Part shown: positions 50,786 to 60,387 of the stretch, piece by piece
Position numbering within the stretch: position 1 is the first letter of the stretch
Layout: each line of letters opens with the position of its first letter
Source: JABDEZ01 sp965276955
GTDB taxonomy: Bacteria > Bacteroidota > Bacteroidia > Chitinophagales > Chitinophagaceae
Direction: 5' to 3'
Assembly: GCA_965276955.1 (NCBI GenBank)
Contig: CBDIBP010000005.1
Location: 1 to 64,000 of the forward strand
Length of the DNA: 64,000 nt
Made by a program: the position numbers and the translations under genes
Notes under the pieces: generated by a model
What the model saw: the letters and a program-made list of their open reading frames with translations, nothing else
What the model was told of the DNA's origin: nothing
The model's database searches: none

Positions 50786-52666
50786 TTACCGTGCTATGAA
50801 TATAGGAATGCCTACCATGTGGCGTACTGCATTGATCGTCTCGCCAAATAGCATATCGCCCATTGCTTTGTGGCCGTGGCTACCTATTACCAGCAGGTCG
50901 CAGTTGTTCTCATTAATGATACGGGCTATTTCTTTAGCACGGTTCCTGTAGCCTAATATGCCTTGTGCTTCATATCCTTTTTCAACAAAGTATTTTTGAT
51001 ACTCTGCCAGATGTTCTTCATCATTGCGGGTCTCCAGATCCTGGGCATTACTGCCTATAAGTTTTGCTGACGCACTTTCTACAATGTGTATCAATATGAA
51101 TGCACTATCTTTTGGCGCTAGCAGTAATGCATACTGTATCACTTTCTGATCTTTATCGCTAAAGTCGAGTGCAAGCGCTATTTTGCGGAAAGGCACTGCC
51201 TGGCCTTCTGCAAGACCCTGTGCGGCGGTATTTTTGTGGATGTTGATGTGTGCCTCCTTACTCTTCAAAATGAAGGGGTATATAAAGGTAATAGCAAGCA
51301 CTATCAATACCAGCAATCCACCAGACATGATGAGATATTGAACAATTAGGCTATTTGTATCATGCAGCCAACCAGCTATTGTCTCAAAGAACAATTTTAA
51401 ATTCAGCACAACTATTATTGCTGTTACCAACCATGCTGCTATCTTGGTCTTGACACCAATGGCATATTTGCCCATCTGCTGCTTGTCGCTAACAAAATGC
51501 ACCAACGGTATTACGGCAAAGGACAATTGCATACTAAGCAGGACCTGGCTGAATACCAGCATCTCGTTCAGCATTTTATCGCCTGCCACAAGTATGACAA
51601 TAACAGTAGGTACTATAGCCAGCATTCTTGTGAGCAGCCTACGTACCAGTGGATTGATACGGATGCGCAGGTAGCCTTCCATCACTATCTGTCCGGCGAG
51701 TGTGCCTGTGATGGTGCTGCTTTGACCGGCAGCAATAAGCGCTATAGCAAAAAGATAGGAAGCCCATTTACTGCCCATAAGCGGCGTAAGCAACTGATGT
51801 GCATCTTGTAGCGAAGCTACATCGTGGTGTCCTTTAACGAAGAATACCGCGCCGGCAACGATGAGTATAGCGGCATTTACCAGGAAGGCAATATTGAGCG
51901 CAATGCCGCTATCTATATTGTTCCATTTCAGTGCCCGTTTAATGGATCTGTCGTCGCGGTTTATTTTGCGTGTTTGCACCAATGAAGAATGCAGGTACAG
52001 ATTGTGCGGCATCACGGTGGCGCCTATAATACCTATTGCTATGTATAGTGCGGCATGGTTGGGGAGGGTAGGCGCAAAGCCCTTTGCTACATCGGTCCAT
52101 ACGGGTTTTGCAAAAAATAACTCCACCAGAAAACAGCCGCCAATAATAGTTATTAGCGCAATTATAAATGCCTCGAGCTTGCGCATGCCCAGTTTTTGCA
52201 GATATAATAGCAAAAAAGTATCTAACGTGGTGATCAATACCCCATATAATAATGGTATCCCAAACAGTAGGTTTAGCCCTATGGCCATACCTAACACTTC
52301 AGCAAGATCGCACGCAGCAATGGCTATTTCTGCGAATATGTAGAGGACGACATTTACTGCTTGTGGGTATACTGCCCGGCTGCACTGGGCAAGATCCCGA
52401 CCCTGCACTATTCCCAGCCGCGCGCTTAAAGATTGCAGCAAAAGTGCCATGATATTGCTCATGAGCAACACCCAGATAAGCCCATATCCAAATGCACTGC
52501 CACCGGCAATATCTGTAGCCCAGTTGCCGGGGTCCATATAGCCTACGCTTACCAAATATGCCGGGCCAAAGAAAGCCAGGACCTTTTTCCACCGGTTGCC
52601 CGCCTTAGATGGGTCTATGGTCTGATGTACTTCCTGTAAAGAATTGTCGTTATCGGTATGTGGCAT
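50786..52666 (-). CDS. Nramp divalent metal transporter fused to a UspA domain
   Basis: A 626-residue inner-membrane protein. Residues about 30-465 form an Nramp/MntH transporter of about 11 helices: GYMDPGNWATDIAGGSAFGY holds the metal-binding DPGN and VMPHNLYLHSSL the MPH motif, so Mn(II) or Fe(II) uptake with protons is expected. Residues about 490-626 are a cytoplasmic universal-stress-protein domain with an ATP-loop pattern (VIGSHGHKAMGDMLFGE ... IPIFIAR). The fusion suggests that nucleotide or stress state modulates transport; this is inference. The ATG at 52666 is chosen because the upstream TTG at 52687 lies inside the -7 box. Confidence 0.92.
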   Translation of the reverse strand: MPHTDNDNSLQEVHQTIDPSKAGNRWKKVLAFFGPAYLVSVGYMDPGNWATDIAGGSAFGYGLIWVLLMSNIMALLLQSLSARLGIVQGRDLAQCSRAVYPQAVNVVLYIFAEIAIAACDLAEVLGMAIGLNLLFGIPLLYGVLITTLDTFLLLYLQKLGMRKLEAFIIALITIIGGCFLVELFFAKPVWTDVAKGFAPTLPNHAALYIAIGIIGATVMPHNLYLHSSLVQTRKINRDDRSIKRALKWNNIDSGIALNIAFLVNAAILIVAGAVFFVKGHHDVASLQDAHQLLTPLMGSKWASYLFAIALIAAGQSSTITGTLAGQIVMEGYLRIRINPLVRRLLTRMLAIVPTVIVILVAGDKMLNEMLVFSQVLLSMQLSFAVIPLVHFVSDKQQMGKYAIGVKTKIAAWLVTAIIVVLNLKLFFETIAGWLHDTNSLIVQYLIMSGGLLVLIVLAITFIYPFILKSKEAHINIHKNTAAQGLAEGQAVPFRKIALALDFSDKDQKVIQYALLLAPKDSAFILIHIVESASAKLIGSNAQDLETRNDEEHLAEYQKYFVEKGYEAQGILGYRNRAKEIARIINENNCDLLVIGSHGHKAMGDMLFGETINAVRHMVGIPIFIAR

Positions 52667-52684
52667 TTGCGCTATAGTATATTG

Positions 52685-52692
52685 CAAATATA
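52685..52692 (-). promoter_or_regulatory. -7 promoter box for the Nramp-Usp gene
   Basis: TATATTTG on the minus strand matches TAnnTTTG, 18 bases before the ATG at 52666. Confidence 0.55.
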
Positions 52693-52744
52693 TCTGATCT
52701 GCAAGGTAAGGGAATAGATGTTGCGCTTAAACCATAGGAGATCT

Positions 52745-53914
52745 TTATTTTACACTCTCCCACCAATGAGACGTAGTAATTGGTCCTTTCAGATCTACCA
52801 TTTCGCCTATCATAGGTGTTAGCTGTGGCAGGTTGGATTGGCTGCTTGCTGCAGCTACTCTAATAGCAGGTTCGTCCCAGGCGTGCAGGGCGAGGGCAAA
52901 TTTTCCCCAGTGCACGTTCAGTAGTTTTTTGGCTTTCAGGTCTTGTGCTGCCTGTACGGTCTCTTCCGGCATCATATGTATGTACTTCCAGCTTTTATTG
53001 TACTGGCCGCTTTCCAGTATCACCAGATCGAACGGGCCATACTGGTCGCCTATGGTTTTGAAATGTGTGTCGTAGCCCGAATCGCCGCCAAGGTATATAC
53101 GCATGGTAGGTGTTGTGAGGATAAATGACGACCATGTAGTTCCATTGCGCTTGAACGTGCGGCCAGAAAAATGGCGTGCAGGTGCGGTGTTCACTATAAT
53201 ACCATTATCAAGTTTTATCTCGCTGTTCCAGTCCGCTTCAATTATTTGGGCCTTATTATATCCCCAGCGTTCCAGGTGTGCTCCTACGCCCAGGCTGGTT
53301 ATTACCTTGCCTACTTTGTTCTTTAATTTCAATACTGTTTTATGATCAAGATGATCCCAGTGGTCGTGGGTGATGAACAGAATATCTATTGTGGGCATAT
53401 CGTCTACTGTATAAACATCACTACCCGGAAAGCTGCGTGTAGTGGCTTTTATAGGCGAAGCGCTACCGCTGAATACGGGATCTACCAGAATGCGAAGGCC
53501 ATCTACCTGCATGAAGTAGGATGAGTGCCCAAACCATACCAGCACATCTTTTGATTTGTCGAGGTGAAGCAGGTCAGTTTTTTGGGATGGCAATATATCC
53601 TTTGGTTTGTTGCGCTCGCTTTTGCCCCTGCCTAAAAGAAATGCACCCAGCATCTTTGGCATGGTAGCGCCATCTGTAAGCTGTGGGGTAGGGCTTAAAT
53701 TTTGAAATTGGTCATCACGATAGTTAGGAGATAGCTTTATTGCTTCCAGCCTTGCACCAGATGGGGCTGCGCCAAACTGAGGACTGCCCATGAATATTTT
53801 AATGGCTATGTAACCCAAAAGGATAAGCACAATGAGTATAATGAGAAGGAGCATGAGGTTGTTCAAATAATTAGAAGCCCAAAAGTAAAGGGTTTGCAGG
53901 GACGACAGTATCAT
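52745..53914 (-). CDS. Membrane-anchored metallo-beta-lactamase-fold hydrolase (UlaG/NAPE-PLD-like)
   Basis: A 389-residue protein with an N-terminal membrane helix (about 18-42, LMLLLIILIVLILLGYIAI) and a metallo-beta-lactamase-fold domain (about 120-370). Metal ligands: VWFGHSSYFM, the central THDHWDHLDH (HxHxDH), HFSG and GGDSGYD. The GHSS start and HWDHLD pattern resemble UlaG lactonases and N-acyl-phosphatidylethanolamine phospholipase D-like proteins, so a phospholipid or lactone substrate is possible. It lies 78 bases upstream of the Nramp gene, which has its own promoter. Confidence 0.88.
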   Translation of the reverse strand: MILSSLQTLYFWASNYLNNLMLLLIILIVLILLGYIAIKIFMGSPQFGAAPSGARLEAIKLSPNYRDDQFQNLSPTPQLTDGATMPKMLGAFLLGRGKSERNKPKDILPSQKTDLLHLDKSKDVLVWFGHSSYFMQVDGLRILVDPVFSGSASPIKATTRSFPGSDVYTVDDMPTIDILFITHDHWDHLDHKTVLKLKNKVGKVITSLGVGAHLERWGYNKAQIIEADWNSEIKLDNGIIVNTAPARHFSGRTFKRNGTTWSSFILTTPTMRIYLGGDSGYDTHFKTIGDQYGPFDLVILESGQYNKSWKYIHMMPEETVQAAQDLKAKKLLNVHWGKFALALHAWDEPAIRVAAASSQSNLPQLTPMIGEMVDLKGPITTSHWWESVK

Positions 53915-53990
53915 TTTTTGCTATGCGGTACTGTATGCTACTTCGTGAAAGCGTTTCCCGCCCACTAATAATTTGTAACTTGCTGCCCTT

Positions 53991-54989
53991 ATGAGTAAAG
54001 AAATAGTGGTGAGTGGTATCCGCTCTACAGGGTTCCTCCACTTGGGCAATTATTTTGGCGCTATGCGCAACTACGTGAAAATGCAGGAAGATCATAACTG
54101 CTATTTCTTCGTTGCCGATTATCATTCGCTTACTACCCATCCTGACCCTAAGGACCTGAGAACAAATGTATACCGCGTGGTAGCAGAGAACATAGCAGCA
54201 GGACTGGACCCTGAGAAGGTGGCCCTATATGCCCAAAGCGACCTGCCGGAGATACCAGAACTGTACCTGATGCTGAACATGATGGCCTACAAAGGGGAGC
54301 TGGAAAAGGTGCCTACATTTAAAGATAAAGTGCGCCAGCAGCCTGAGAATGTAAATGCCGGTCTGCTGACCTACCCTGTGCTTATGGCAGCGGACATACT
54401 GATACACCGCGCCGTGAAAGTGCCCGTGGGCAAGGACCAGGAGCAGCATATAGAAATGGCACGCAACTTTGCAGGCCGTTTCAACAAGCGGTATGGAGAT
54501 CTGTTCCCAGAGCCGCAACCCTTTAATTTTGGAGATACGCTGGTAAAGGTGCCAAGCCTGGATGGTGAAGGCAAGATGAGCAAAAGTGAGCATGGCAATG
54601 CCACGCTATACCTTGCAGATACCGATGATGCTATAAGGAAAAAAGTAATGAAGGCTAAGACTGATGGTGGCCCTACCGAACACAACAGCGAGATGCCGGA
54701 GTATATAAAGAACATATTTCAGCTGATGGGGCTGGTAAGCAGCGCTGAGGTAACTGAGGCCTTCCGCATAGCCTACAATACTTGCACAATACGCTATGGC
54801 GATATGAAAAAGCAGCTTGCCGAGGATATGGTGACCTTCATAAACCCCATACGCGAGCAGGCTACAGCGCTGCAAAACGATGAAGCAAAACTACGCAGCA
54901 TACTAAAGAATGGGGCAGAGAAAGCACGGGAAAGCGCAAGCCACACCATTAGTGAAGCCCGTAAACTAATAGGAATTAATTATTATTGA
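53991..54989 (+). CDS. trpS: Tryptophanyl-tRNA synthetase
   Basis: A 332-residue class I synthetase charging tRNA-Trp. The HIGH-type motif is STGFLHLGNYFGAM near residues 12-25 and the KMSKS motif is GKMSKSEHGN. GKDQEQHIEMARNFAGRFN is the typical tryptophan-site region. Length is normal for the bacterial enzyme. It lies 76 bases from the divergent metallo-hydrolase and 93 bases before the deoxynucleoside kinase. Confidence 0.96.
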   Translation: MSKEIVVSGIRSTGFLHLGNYFGAMRNYVKMQEDHNCYFFVADYHSLTTHPDPKDLRTNVYRVVAENIAAGLDPEKVALYAQSDLPEIPELYLMLNMMAYKGELEKVPTFKDKVRQQPENVNAGLLTYPVLMAADILIHRAVKVPVGKDQEQHIEMARNFAGRFNKRYGDLFPEPQPFNFGDTLVKVPSLDGEGKMSKSEHGNATLYLADTDDAIRKKVMKAKTDGGPTEHNSEMPEYIKNIFQLMGLVSSAEVTEAFRIAYNTCTIRYGDMKKQLAEDMVTFINPIREQATALQNDEAKLRSILKNGAEKARESASHTISEARKLIGINYY

Positions 54990-55082
54990 TCTTCCGTAGT
55001 TCACTACAGATCTCATATATTTAGTAGCAGTTCCATTGTTGCAGCAAAAGCAACTTTCTAAATCGTATTTTGCAGGATATTT

Positions 55083-55718
55083 ATGTCGAAAAGAGCTAAT
55101 CCCAAACATATAGCTGTAGCCGGTAACATAGGCTCGGGCAAAACTACGCTTACTACTATGTTGGCCAAACACTATAAGTGGACACCACATTTTGAAGATG
55201 TAGAGCACAATCCCTACCTGGTAGATTTTTATGAAGATATGCCCCGCTGGTCCTTCAACCTGCAGATATACTTCCTGAACAACCGCCTGAAGCACCTTAT
55301 AGATATATATAAAGGCAGCAATACAGTGATACAGGACCGTACCATTTTTGAGGACGCCTATATATTTGCCCCCAACCTTTATGAGATGGGACTAATGACC
55401 AAGCGTGACTTTGAGAACTACTCTTCCTTTTTCCAGAACCTGAAGACATTTGTGCATCCCCCAGATCTGCTGATATACCTGAAAACATCCATTCCTACAC
55501 TGGTAGACCAGATACAGAAAAGAGGCAGGGAATATGAAGAGAACCTGCGACTGGACTATCTGAAACGGCTGAATGAGTTTTATAACAAATGGATAGATAG
55601 CTATACCGATGGCCCATTACTGATAGTAAATGTAGATACCACCAGCTTTGCAGACAATACGGAGAACTTTGCGGATATAGTACGCCGTATAGATGCACAA
55701 CTACACGGGCTTTTCTGA
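55083..55718 (+). CDS. Deoxynucleoside kinase
   Basis: A 211-residue salvage kinase of the deoxyguanosine/deoxyadenosine kinase family. P-loop AGNIGSGKTTL (about 13-23), FEDVEHNPYLVDFYED, NLQIYFLNNRLKH, the catalytic-region motif VIQDRTIFEDAYIF and RGREYEENLRLDYLKRLNEFY, which forms the lid and phosphate-binding arginines. Which deoxynucleosides it accepts cannot be told. The same family in Bacteroidota is usually annotated as deoxynucleoside kinase. The DUF5686 gene follows 42 bases later. Confidence 0.92.
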   Translation: MSKRANPKHIAVAGNIGSGKTTLTTMLAKHYKWTPHFEDVEHNPYLVDFYEDMPRWSFNLQIYFLNNRLKHLIDIYKGSNTVIQDRTIFEDAYIFAPNLYEMGLMTKRDFENYSSFFQNLKTFVHPPDLLIYLKTSIPTLVDQIQKRGREYEENLRLDYLKRLNEFYNKWIDSYTDGPLLIVNVDTTSFADNTENFADIVRRIDAQLHGLF

Positions 55719-55760
55719 TCATTTCAATTCACTATCTCTGTACCTATTTGCACGCTTACT

Positions 55761-58292
55761 ATGCGCAACTCCATTCTTTTTTTAATGCTTTTTACTTTCC
55801 TGCCTTATGCTTGCATGGCGGGTACATTAAAAGGTACAATAACAGATGACAAAGGTGTGGCGTTGCCATATGCTACCATATATGTGCAGGGCACTACCGT
55901 AGGCGTAAGCGCCAGTGCTGAAGGTAACTATCAGCTGCAACTAAACCCTGGTACCTACAAGATAGTGTGCAGCTTTGTTGGGTATAAGCAAAGCGTATAT
56001 AATGTTACCATACAAGGTGCTGAAGTGAAGCAACATGACTTCATCCTTGCTGACCAAAGCCTGGAAATGAAGGAGGTGGTGGTGCATGCATCGGCAGGCG
56101 AAGATCCTGCATATGCTATCATACGCAGTACCATAGCACGGCGTAGGTATCATCAAGATCAGATCACTTCATTTCATACCGGTATTTACTTTAAGGGCGT
56201 GATGCGCTCGCGCAAACTGCCTTCGAGCTTCTTGGGTAAAAAAATATCGCCTGAGGAGATAGGTGCGGATAGCAGCGGCAAGGGTATCATATACCTGGCG
56301 GAAGAGGATGCTGATTATTATTCCCGAGGTGGTAAGGAGCGTACCATAATCCACTCGGTGAAAGAAAGCGGCGACCCGAATGGCTGGGGATTTGCACGCT
56401 TTCCGTCTGTGATCTCTTTTTATGATAATAACCTGAACCTTACAGGTAAGGATTCACGTGGTTTTATATCACCCATCAGTGATAATGCACTTAATTATTA
56501 TAAGTATCATCTGGATGGCCAGTTCGAAGAAAATGGACGAACGATCTATAAAATAAAAGTGACTGCTAAAAGGCTGTACGAGCCTACATTCTATGGGGAG
56601 ATCTATATCGTAGACAAGGATTTTGCGGTGCATTCCATAGATGTAACACTTACCAACCGATCGAGCCTGGACCTGCTGGATACTTTGAATATAAAACAAG
56701 TGTACCTGCCGCTTGAAAAAGATAATTGGGTGATCAAGAACCAGGTATTGTATTATGCTATAAAACTATTGGGATTTGATGTAGTAGGTTCTGGCGTGGC
56801 GGTATATGACAATCAAACGGTAAATGAAGAGATACCAGATGACATATTTAACGATAAACTTATCAGCTCTTATGATAAAACTGCAACCAAGAAAGATACC
56901 AGCTATTGGGTAAGAACAAGGCCTGTGCCATTGGAACTGGACGAGAACCGCGACTATACAGTGAAGGATAGCATGTATAAAAATACACAAACTCAGGAAT
57001 ATAAAGACTCAATACGGATAGCGGATAACAAACTAAAGATAACAGGTGTACTGATAACCGGCAGTAGCTGGAAGAGTAAGAATGCTGCTAACTCCTACCA
57101 TCTCAATCCTTTGCTGATAGGTATGGTCGGGTTTAACCCATTCGAAGGAGCTTACCTGGCACCCAAGCTTAATTTTGAACACTTGATAGATTCTGGTAAG
57201 TACCTGCGTGGTGCGGTAGCCGCACGGTATGGTTTCCATAATCACCATTTTAACCCGATAGCAAGAATCGACTATGTGACAGAAGATAAACAGTGGAAAA
57301 AACGAACCTGGACCGTAGGCGTAGAGGGGGGCAAGTACGTATTTCAGTTCGATCCAGATAACCCCGTGCTGCCTGAGTTCAATACCGTATCAGCTTTGCT
57401 TTACGGGCAGAACGACCTGAAGATATATGAGCGTGCAGAAGTATCGGCACATGTGGCGCGCAACTATGGCAATGGCCTGAAGTGGGATGTGAGCTTCTCT
57501 TACCAACAACGTATACCTTTTGACAGCACCGGGTATAACTATTCATGGGGTAAGCCTGTTGCCGGATACACAGAGACCATAGCCCCGCATCTGAAGCAAG
57601 TGACGGTATGGGAGAAGAATGATGCGGCTATAGCGCATGTTGCAGTTAGCTATCAGCCAGGATATCGCTATATTATGTATCCTGATTACAGAACAGGGTC
57701 GAGCAAACTGCCTGTATTCTCTTTTGTATATGATAAAGGTATACCCGGCATAGCTAACAGTGTATCGGACTTTGATAAGTGGAAATTCAGCATCACGCAC
57801 AATTTCAGGATACGTATGTTGGGCAATATATCTTATAACGTAGGTGCTGGTGGCTTCCTGAATACCAACTATGTATCAGCGCCAGACCTGATGCACCTAT
57901 ATGGTAACAGGGGTATAGGTTATGCCTCACCATATCTACGCAGTTTTCAATTTGCGCAGTACTATGCATTCAGCAATAAAGAATCATTGTACGGTGAAGC
58001 GCACATAGAATATAGTATGAAAGGCCTGCTGAGCGACCGCATACCATTACTGCGCACTGCGCGCTGGAATTTTTTAATAGGCACCAATACCTTTTATGCC
58101 CGTCAAAGCGATTACTATACAGAAGCCTTCTTTGGCATAGACAACCTCGGCTTTAAAAAGATACGCATTTTCAGGGTAGACTTTGTGCAGTCGTGGGATA
58201 GTTATGGCGGCCACAACTCCGGCTTCCGTTTCGGCATCAACACGCATGGCCTCATAGCCGCTACACTGGGCGAAGCGAGCGGCGAGTGGTAG
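55761..58292 (+). CDS. DUF5686 outer-membrane protein with carboxypeptidase-regulatory-like domain
   Basis: An 843-residue protein. Signal peptide about 1-20 (ending CMA-G); residues about 21-105 form a CarboxypepD-regulatory-like beta sandwich (LKGTITDDKGVALPYATIYV, GTYKIVCSFVGYKQS). The rest matches the DUF5686 layout: ASAGEDPAYAIIRSTIARR, SFHTGIYFKG, and a long series of amphipathic strands to an aromatic end, consistent with an outer-membrane barrel resembling the surface-antigen/Omp85 type. The family is abundant in Bacteroidota but has no settled function. No SusD partner is present, so it is not a SusC-type receptor. Confidence 0.88.
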   Translation: MRNSILFLMLFTFLPYACMAGTLKGTITDDKGVALPYATIYVQGTTVGVSASAEGNYQLQLNPGTYKIVCSFVGYKQSVYNVTIQGAEVKQHDFILADQSLEMKEVVVHASAGEDPAYAIIRSTIARRRYHQDQITSFHTGIYFKGVMRSRKLPSSFLGKKISPEEIGADSSGKGIIYLAEEDADYYSRGGKERTIIHSVKESGDPNGWGFARFPSVISFYDNNLNLTGKDSRGFISPISDNALNYYKYHLDGQFEENGRTIYKIKVTAKRLYEPTFYGEIYIVDKDFAVHSIDVTLTNRSSLDLLDTLNIKQVYLPLEKDNWVIKNQVLYYAIKLLGFDVVGSGVAVYDNQTVNEEIPDDIFNDKLISSYDKTATKKDTSYWVRTRPVPLELDENRDYTVKDSMYKNTQTQEYKDSIRIADNKLKITGVLITGSSWKSKNAANSYHLNPLLIGMVGFNPFEGAYLAPKLNFEHLIDSGKYLRGAVAARYGFHNHHFNPIARIDYVTEDKQWKKRTWTVGVEGGKYVFQFDPDNPVLPEFNTVSALLYGQNDLKIYERAEVSAHVARNYGNGLKWDVSFSYQQRIPFDSTGYNYSWGKPVAGYTETIAPHLKQVTVWEKNDAAIAHVAVSYQPGYRYIMYPDYRTGSSKLPVFSFVYDKGIPGIANSVSDFDKWKFSITHNFRIRMLGNISYNVGAGGFLNTNYVSAPDLMHLYGNRGIGYASPYLRSFQFAQYYAFSNKESLYGEAHIEYSMKGLLSDRIPLLRTARWNFLIGTNTFYARQSDYYTEAFFGIDNLGFKKIRIFRVDFVQSWDSYGGHNSGFRFGINTHGLIAATLGEASGEW

Positions 58293-58295
58293 TGG

Positions 58296-59468
58296 TTATT
58301 TTATACCATCCTGCTCCCACTGCTGGGTAAATGTTTGCAGATCCGTTTTCCACCCGTTCATACCACCCCCAAAAGTTTTATCTATCCTGTGGGTATGTAC
58401 ATCATATTTTTTAGCCATTTGCAGGTCGTCCATCACAAAATAGACCTCTCCAAACGTATCCCAGGAATTGGGGTTTGACGGATTGGCCAATGCTTGTAAT
58501 CGAGCTAATGCCAGCGCTTTGGTAAGTGCTTTTTTGCGCAGGCATGCATATACGGCGTTGTTAAGTATCGAAGACGGTATGCCATTGGTCATCATCATTT
58601 TCAGGATGCTGTCACTTTTTCCTGTTATTGTTTGCTCGTCCAGCAGTAGAAAATTATTGGTGAGTTCTCCCATCGTTATTCCTGTAGCATACATTTTGTT
58701 CATAGTGTCTTGAAGTACCAATCCCGTAGGTTCATCCCAATACGTGTCGGTGGTGATATACGATGCGGGTACTATATTTTTTTCTCCTGTTAGCTTGTGC
58801 AGGTCTTCTACACGGCTGCTTATCATTTCTTTGTCCCCGACCATGTAACCGTCCAGTCGCTGGTACATGCAGGAGCTATGCATACACTTGTACCTCGGCA
58901 AGTAGTAGAATACAAAATCTTCTGTAGGTATGTTAGGATAGTCTTTTTTGCTGAGCAGGTATGCAGTTATTTCATTGCTTTTGTCTTTTAGTATCGTTCC
59001 GTCGTGCTCTATGTACCGAATGTTCTTCCCGAATTTCTGGTACGTGTTGGAGTCTATATATTCGCTTATTCTTTTGTAATTATTCTTTGTAGTATAGACG
59101 ATGATCCCTTTTGAAATGAACGGGATGACAGACGATATGCTGTGCGGATGCCAATGGGTGCTCAACACATATTTTAATGGTTTTTTGGGAAATTGTTCTT
59201 TCAATTTTTGGAGTATTATCTCGCCATCTTCGCTGTGGTCGGTAAGGTGCACTGTGCCTGCACCATCGTTTGAAATGGGCATTTCTATCAAAACTATGTG
59301 ATCCTTAAATTCAACTATGGTACTTTTGGTAACAATATGCTTTTCCCTGGTAGTATCGTAATACATCAGGTACAAGCCATCTGCTACTTTTTTGATGGTG
59401 GTGATCTTTACTGCGGCTTTTGTAGCCAGTGGTAATAGTGTGATAAGGATAATGAGGATACGTTTCAT
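58296..59468 (-). CDS. Secreted metallo-beta-lactamase-fold protein with an altered metal motif
   Basis: A 390-residue protein with a signal peptide (about 1-18, MKRILIILITLLPLATKAA). The N-terminal half follows the MBL fold (VADGLYLMYYD, HIVLIEMPISNDGAG), but the usual THxHxDH motif reads STHWHPHSISSV: two histidines are kept while the D-H pair is replaced. This may change or abolish metal binding. The C-terminal part (about 290-390) is helical, with an ALTKALALARLQALANPSNP segment like a TPR. No family name is claimed beyond the MBL fold. The -7 box TATATTTG (minus strand, 59488-59495) lies 19 bases before the ATG. Confidence 0.75.
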   Translation of the reverse strand: MKRILIILITLLPLATKAAVKITTIKKVADGLYLMYYDTTREKHIVTKSTIVEFKDHIVLIEMPISNDGAGTVHLTDHSEDGEIILQKLKEQFPKKPLKYVLSTHWHPHSISSVIPFISKGIIVYTTKNNYKRISEYIDSNTYQKFGKNIRYIEHDGTILKDKSNEITAYLLSKKDYPNIPTEDFVFYYLPRYKCMHSSCMYQRLDGYMVGDKEMISSRVEDLHKLTGEKNIVPASYITTDTYWDEPTGLVLQDTMNKMYATGITMGELTNNFLLLDEQTITGKSDSILKMMMTNGIPSSILNNAVYACLRKKALTKALALARLQALANPSNPNSWDTFGEVYFVMDDLQMAKKYDVHTHRIDKTFGGGMNGWKTDLQTFTQQWEQDGIK

Positions 59469-59487
59469 TTGTTGGTGTTTGTAGTTT

Positions 59488-59495
59488 CAAATATA
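59488..59495 (-). promoter_or_regulatory. -7 promoter box for the secreted MBL-fold gene
   Basis: TATATTTG on the minus strand matches TAnnTTTG, 19 bases before the ATG at 59468. Confidence 0.5.
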
Positions 59496-59552
59496 GAACG
59501 TGTGTGGGCGGGGAAATTGTAAAATATTGAAACCTTATTCCTTAAGGATCAG

Positions 59553-60347
59553 CTATGAACTCAATCCTTTTTTGTAAGACAAGGGATTGATACCAATATA
59601 TTTTTTGAAGTAATGGTTAAAGTGGCTCTGGTCGTAAAAACCAGTTTCCAGGGCTATATCGGTCATTGGCATATTTTGCGCTATCAGTGTCTTAGACATA
59701 TTGATGCGGTGCAGCAGCAGGTAGGAAATAGGTGTAAGCCCGGTCTGTTGTTTAAAGGCCCTAATGAGTTTGTACTTGTCTGTTTTATACAAGACGGCAA
59801 TATCCTCAATAGATATCTTACTGGTAAGATGGGTGTGGAGGTAGCCCACGGCATCGGATACCAGGCCAGTGTAACTACAGAATGTATCCTCAGGTTTTAC
59901 CGTTGCATATTTATTGATGAGGTAGGTGAGTGCTGGTTGAAGTCCAACGGCGTCATCCGTTGGCAGCAAATGAAATTGTATAAGCAGATGGTACAGGTAA
60001 GGGTCATCAATAAGGTGTTGCGGGAACCATATTGTTTTATTGCCAGCGAGTCCGGATATGTTTTGAAAATAACGCATCACATCAATGCTCACATATATGA
60101 TCCTGTACTTCCAGCTATCATTGTCGAAGTAGGTATTGGCATGTACATCGTAAGGGTTAATAATTATTACTGCGTTGGCATGAGCGAGAATGCTCTTACC
60201 ATCAAAAGAAACGGTCTCAATGCCTTTTTCAATAAGGCCTATACTATACGAATCGTGAAAATGAGCAGGGAACGATTGTTTCCTGAAGGTAGCTTCCTTC
60301 AGTTCTATACCATCGTAAGCAGCCAGTTTTGATGTGTTTATTTGCAT
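59553..60347 (-). CDS. AraC family transcriptional regulator
   Basis: A 264-residue regulator. N-terminal cupin-like AraC-binding domain (about 10-150, FPAHFHDSYSIGLIEKG, INPYDVHANTYF) that would bind a small ligand, and a C-terminal double helix-turn-helix domain (about 165-262) with KISIEDIAVLYKTDKYKLIRAFKQQTG split over two helices and the signature MTDIALETGFYDQSHFNHYFKKY. It is a single gene between the MBL-fold gene and xerD; its target genes cannot be told. Confidence 0.93.
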   Translation of the reverse strand: MQINTSKLAAYDGIELKEATFRKQSFPAHFHDSYSIGLIEKGIETVSFDGKSILAHANAVIIINPYDVHANTYFDNDSWKYRIIYVSIDVMRYFQNISGLAGNKTIWFPQHLIDDPYLYHLLIQFHLLPTDDAVGLQPALTYLINKYATVKPEDTFCSYTGLVSDAVGYLHTHLTSKISIEDIAVLYKTDKYKLIRAFKQQTGLTPISYLLLHRINMSKTLIAQNMPMTDIALETGFYDQSHFNHYFKKYIGINPLSYKKGLSS

Positions 60348-60387
60348 AGCACGTCCCTTACATAAATATAATGGTTTTACTCGGGAT

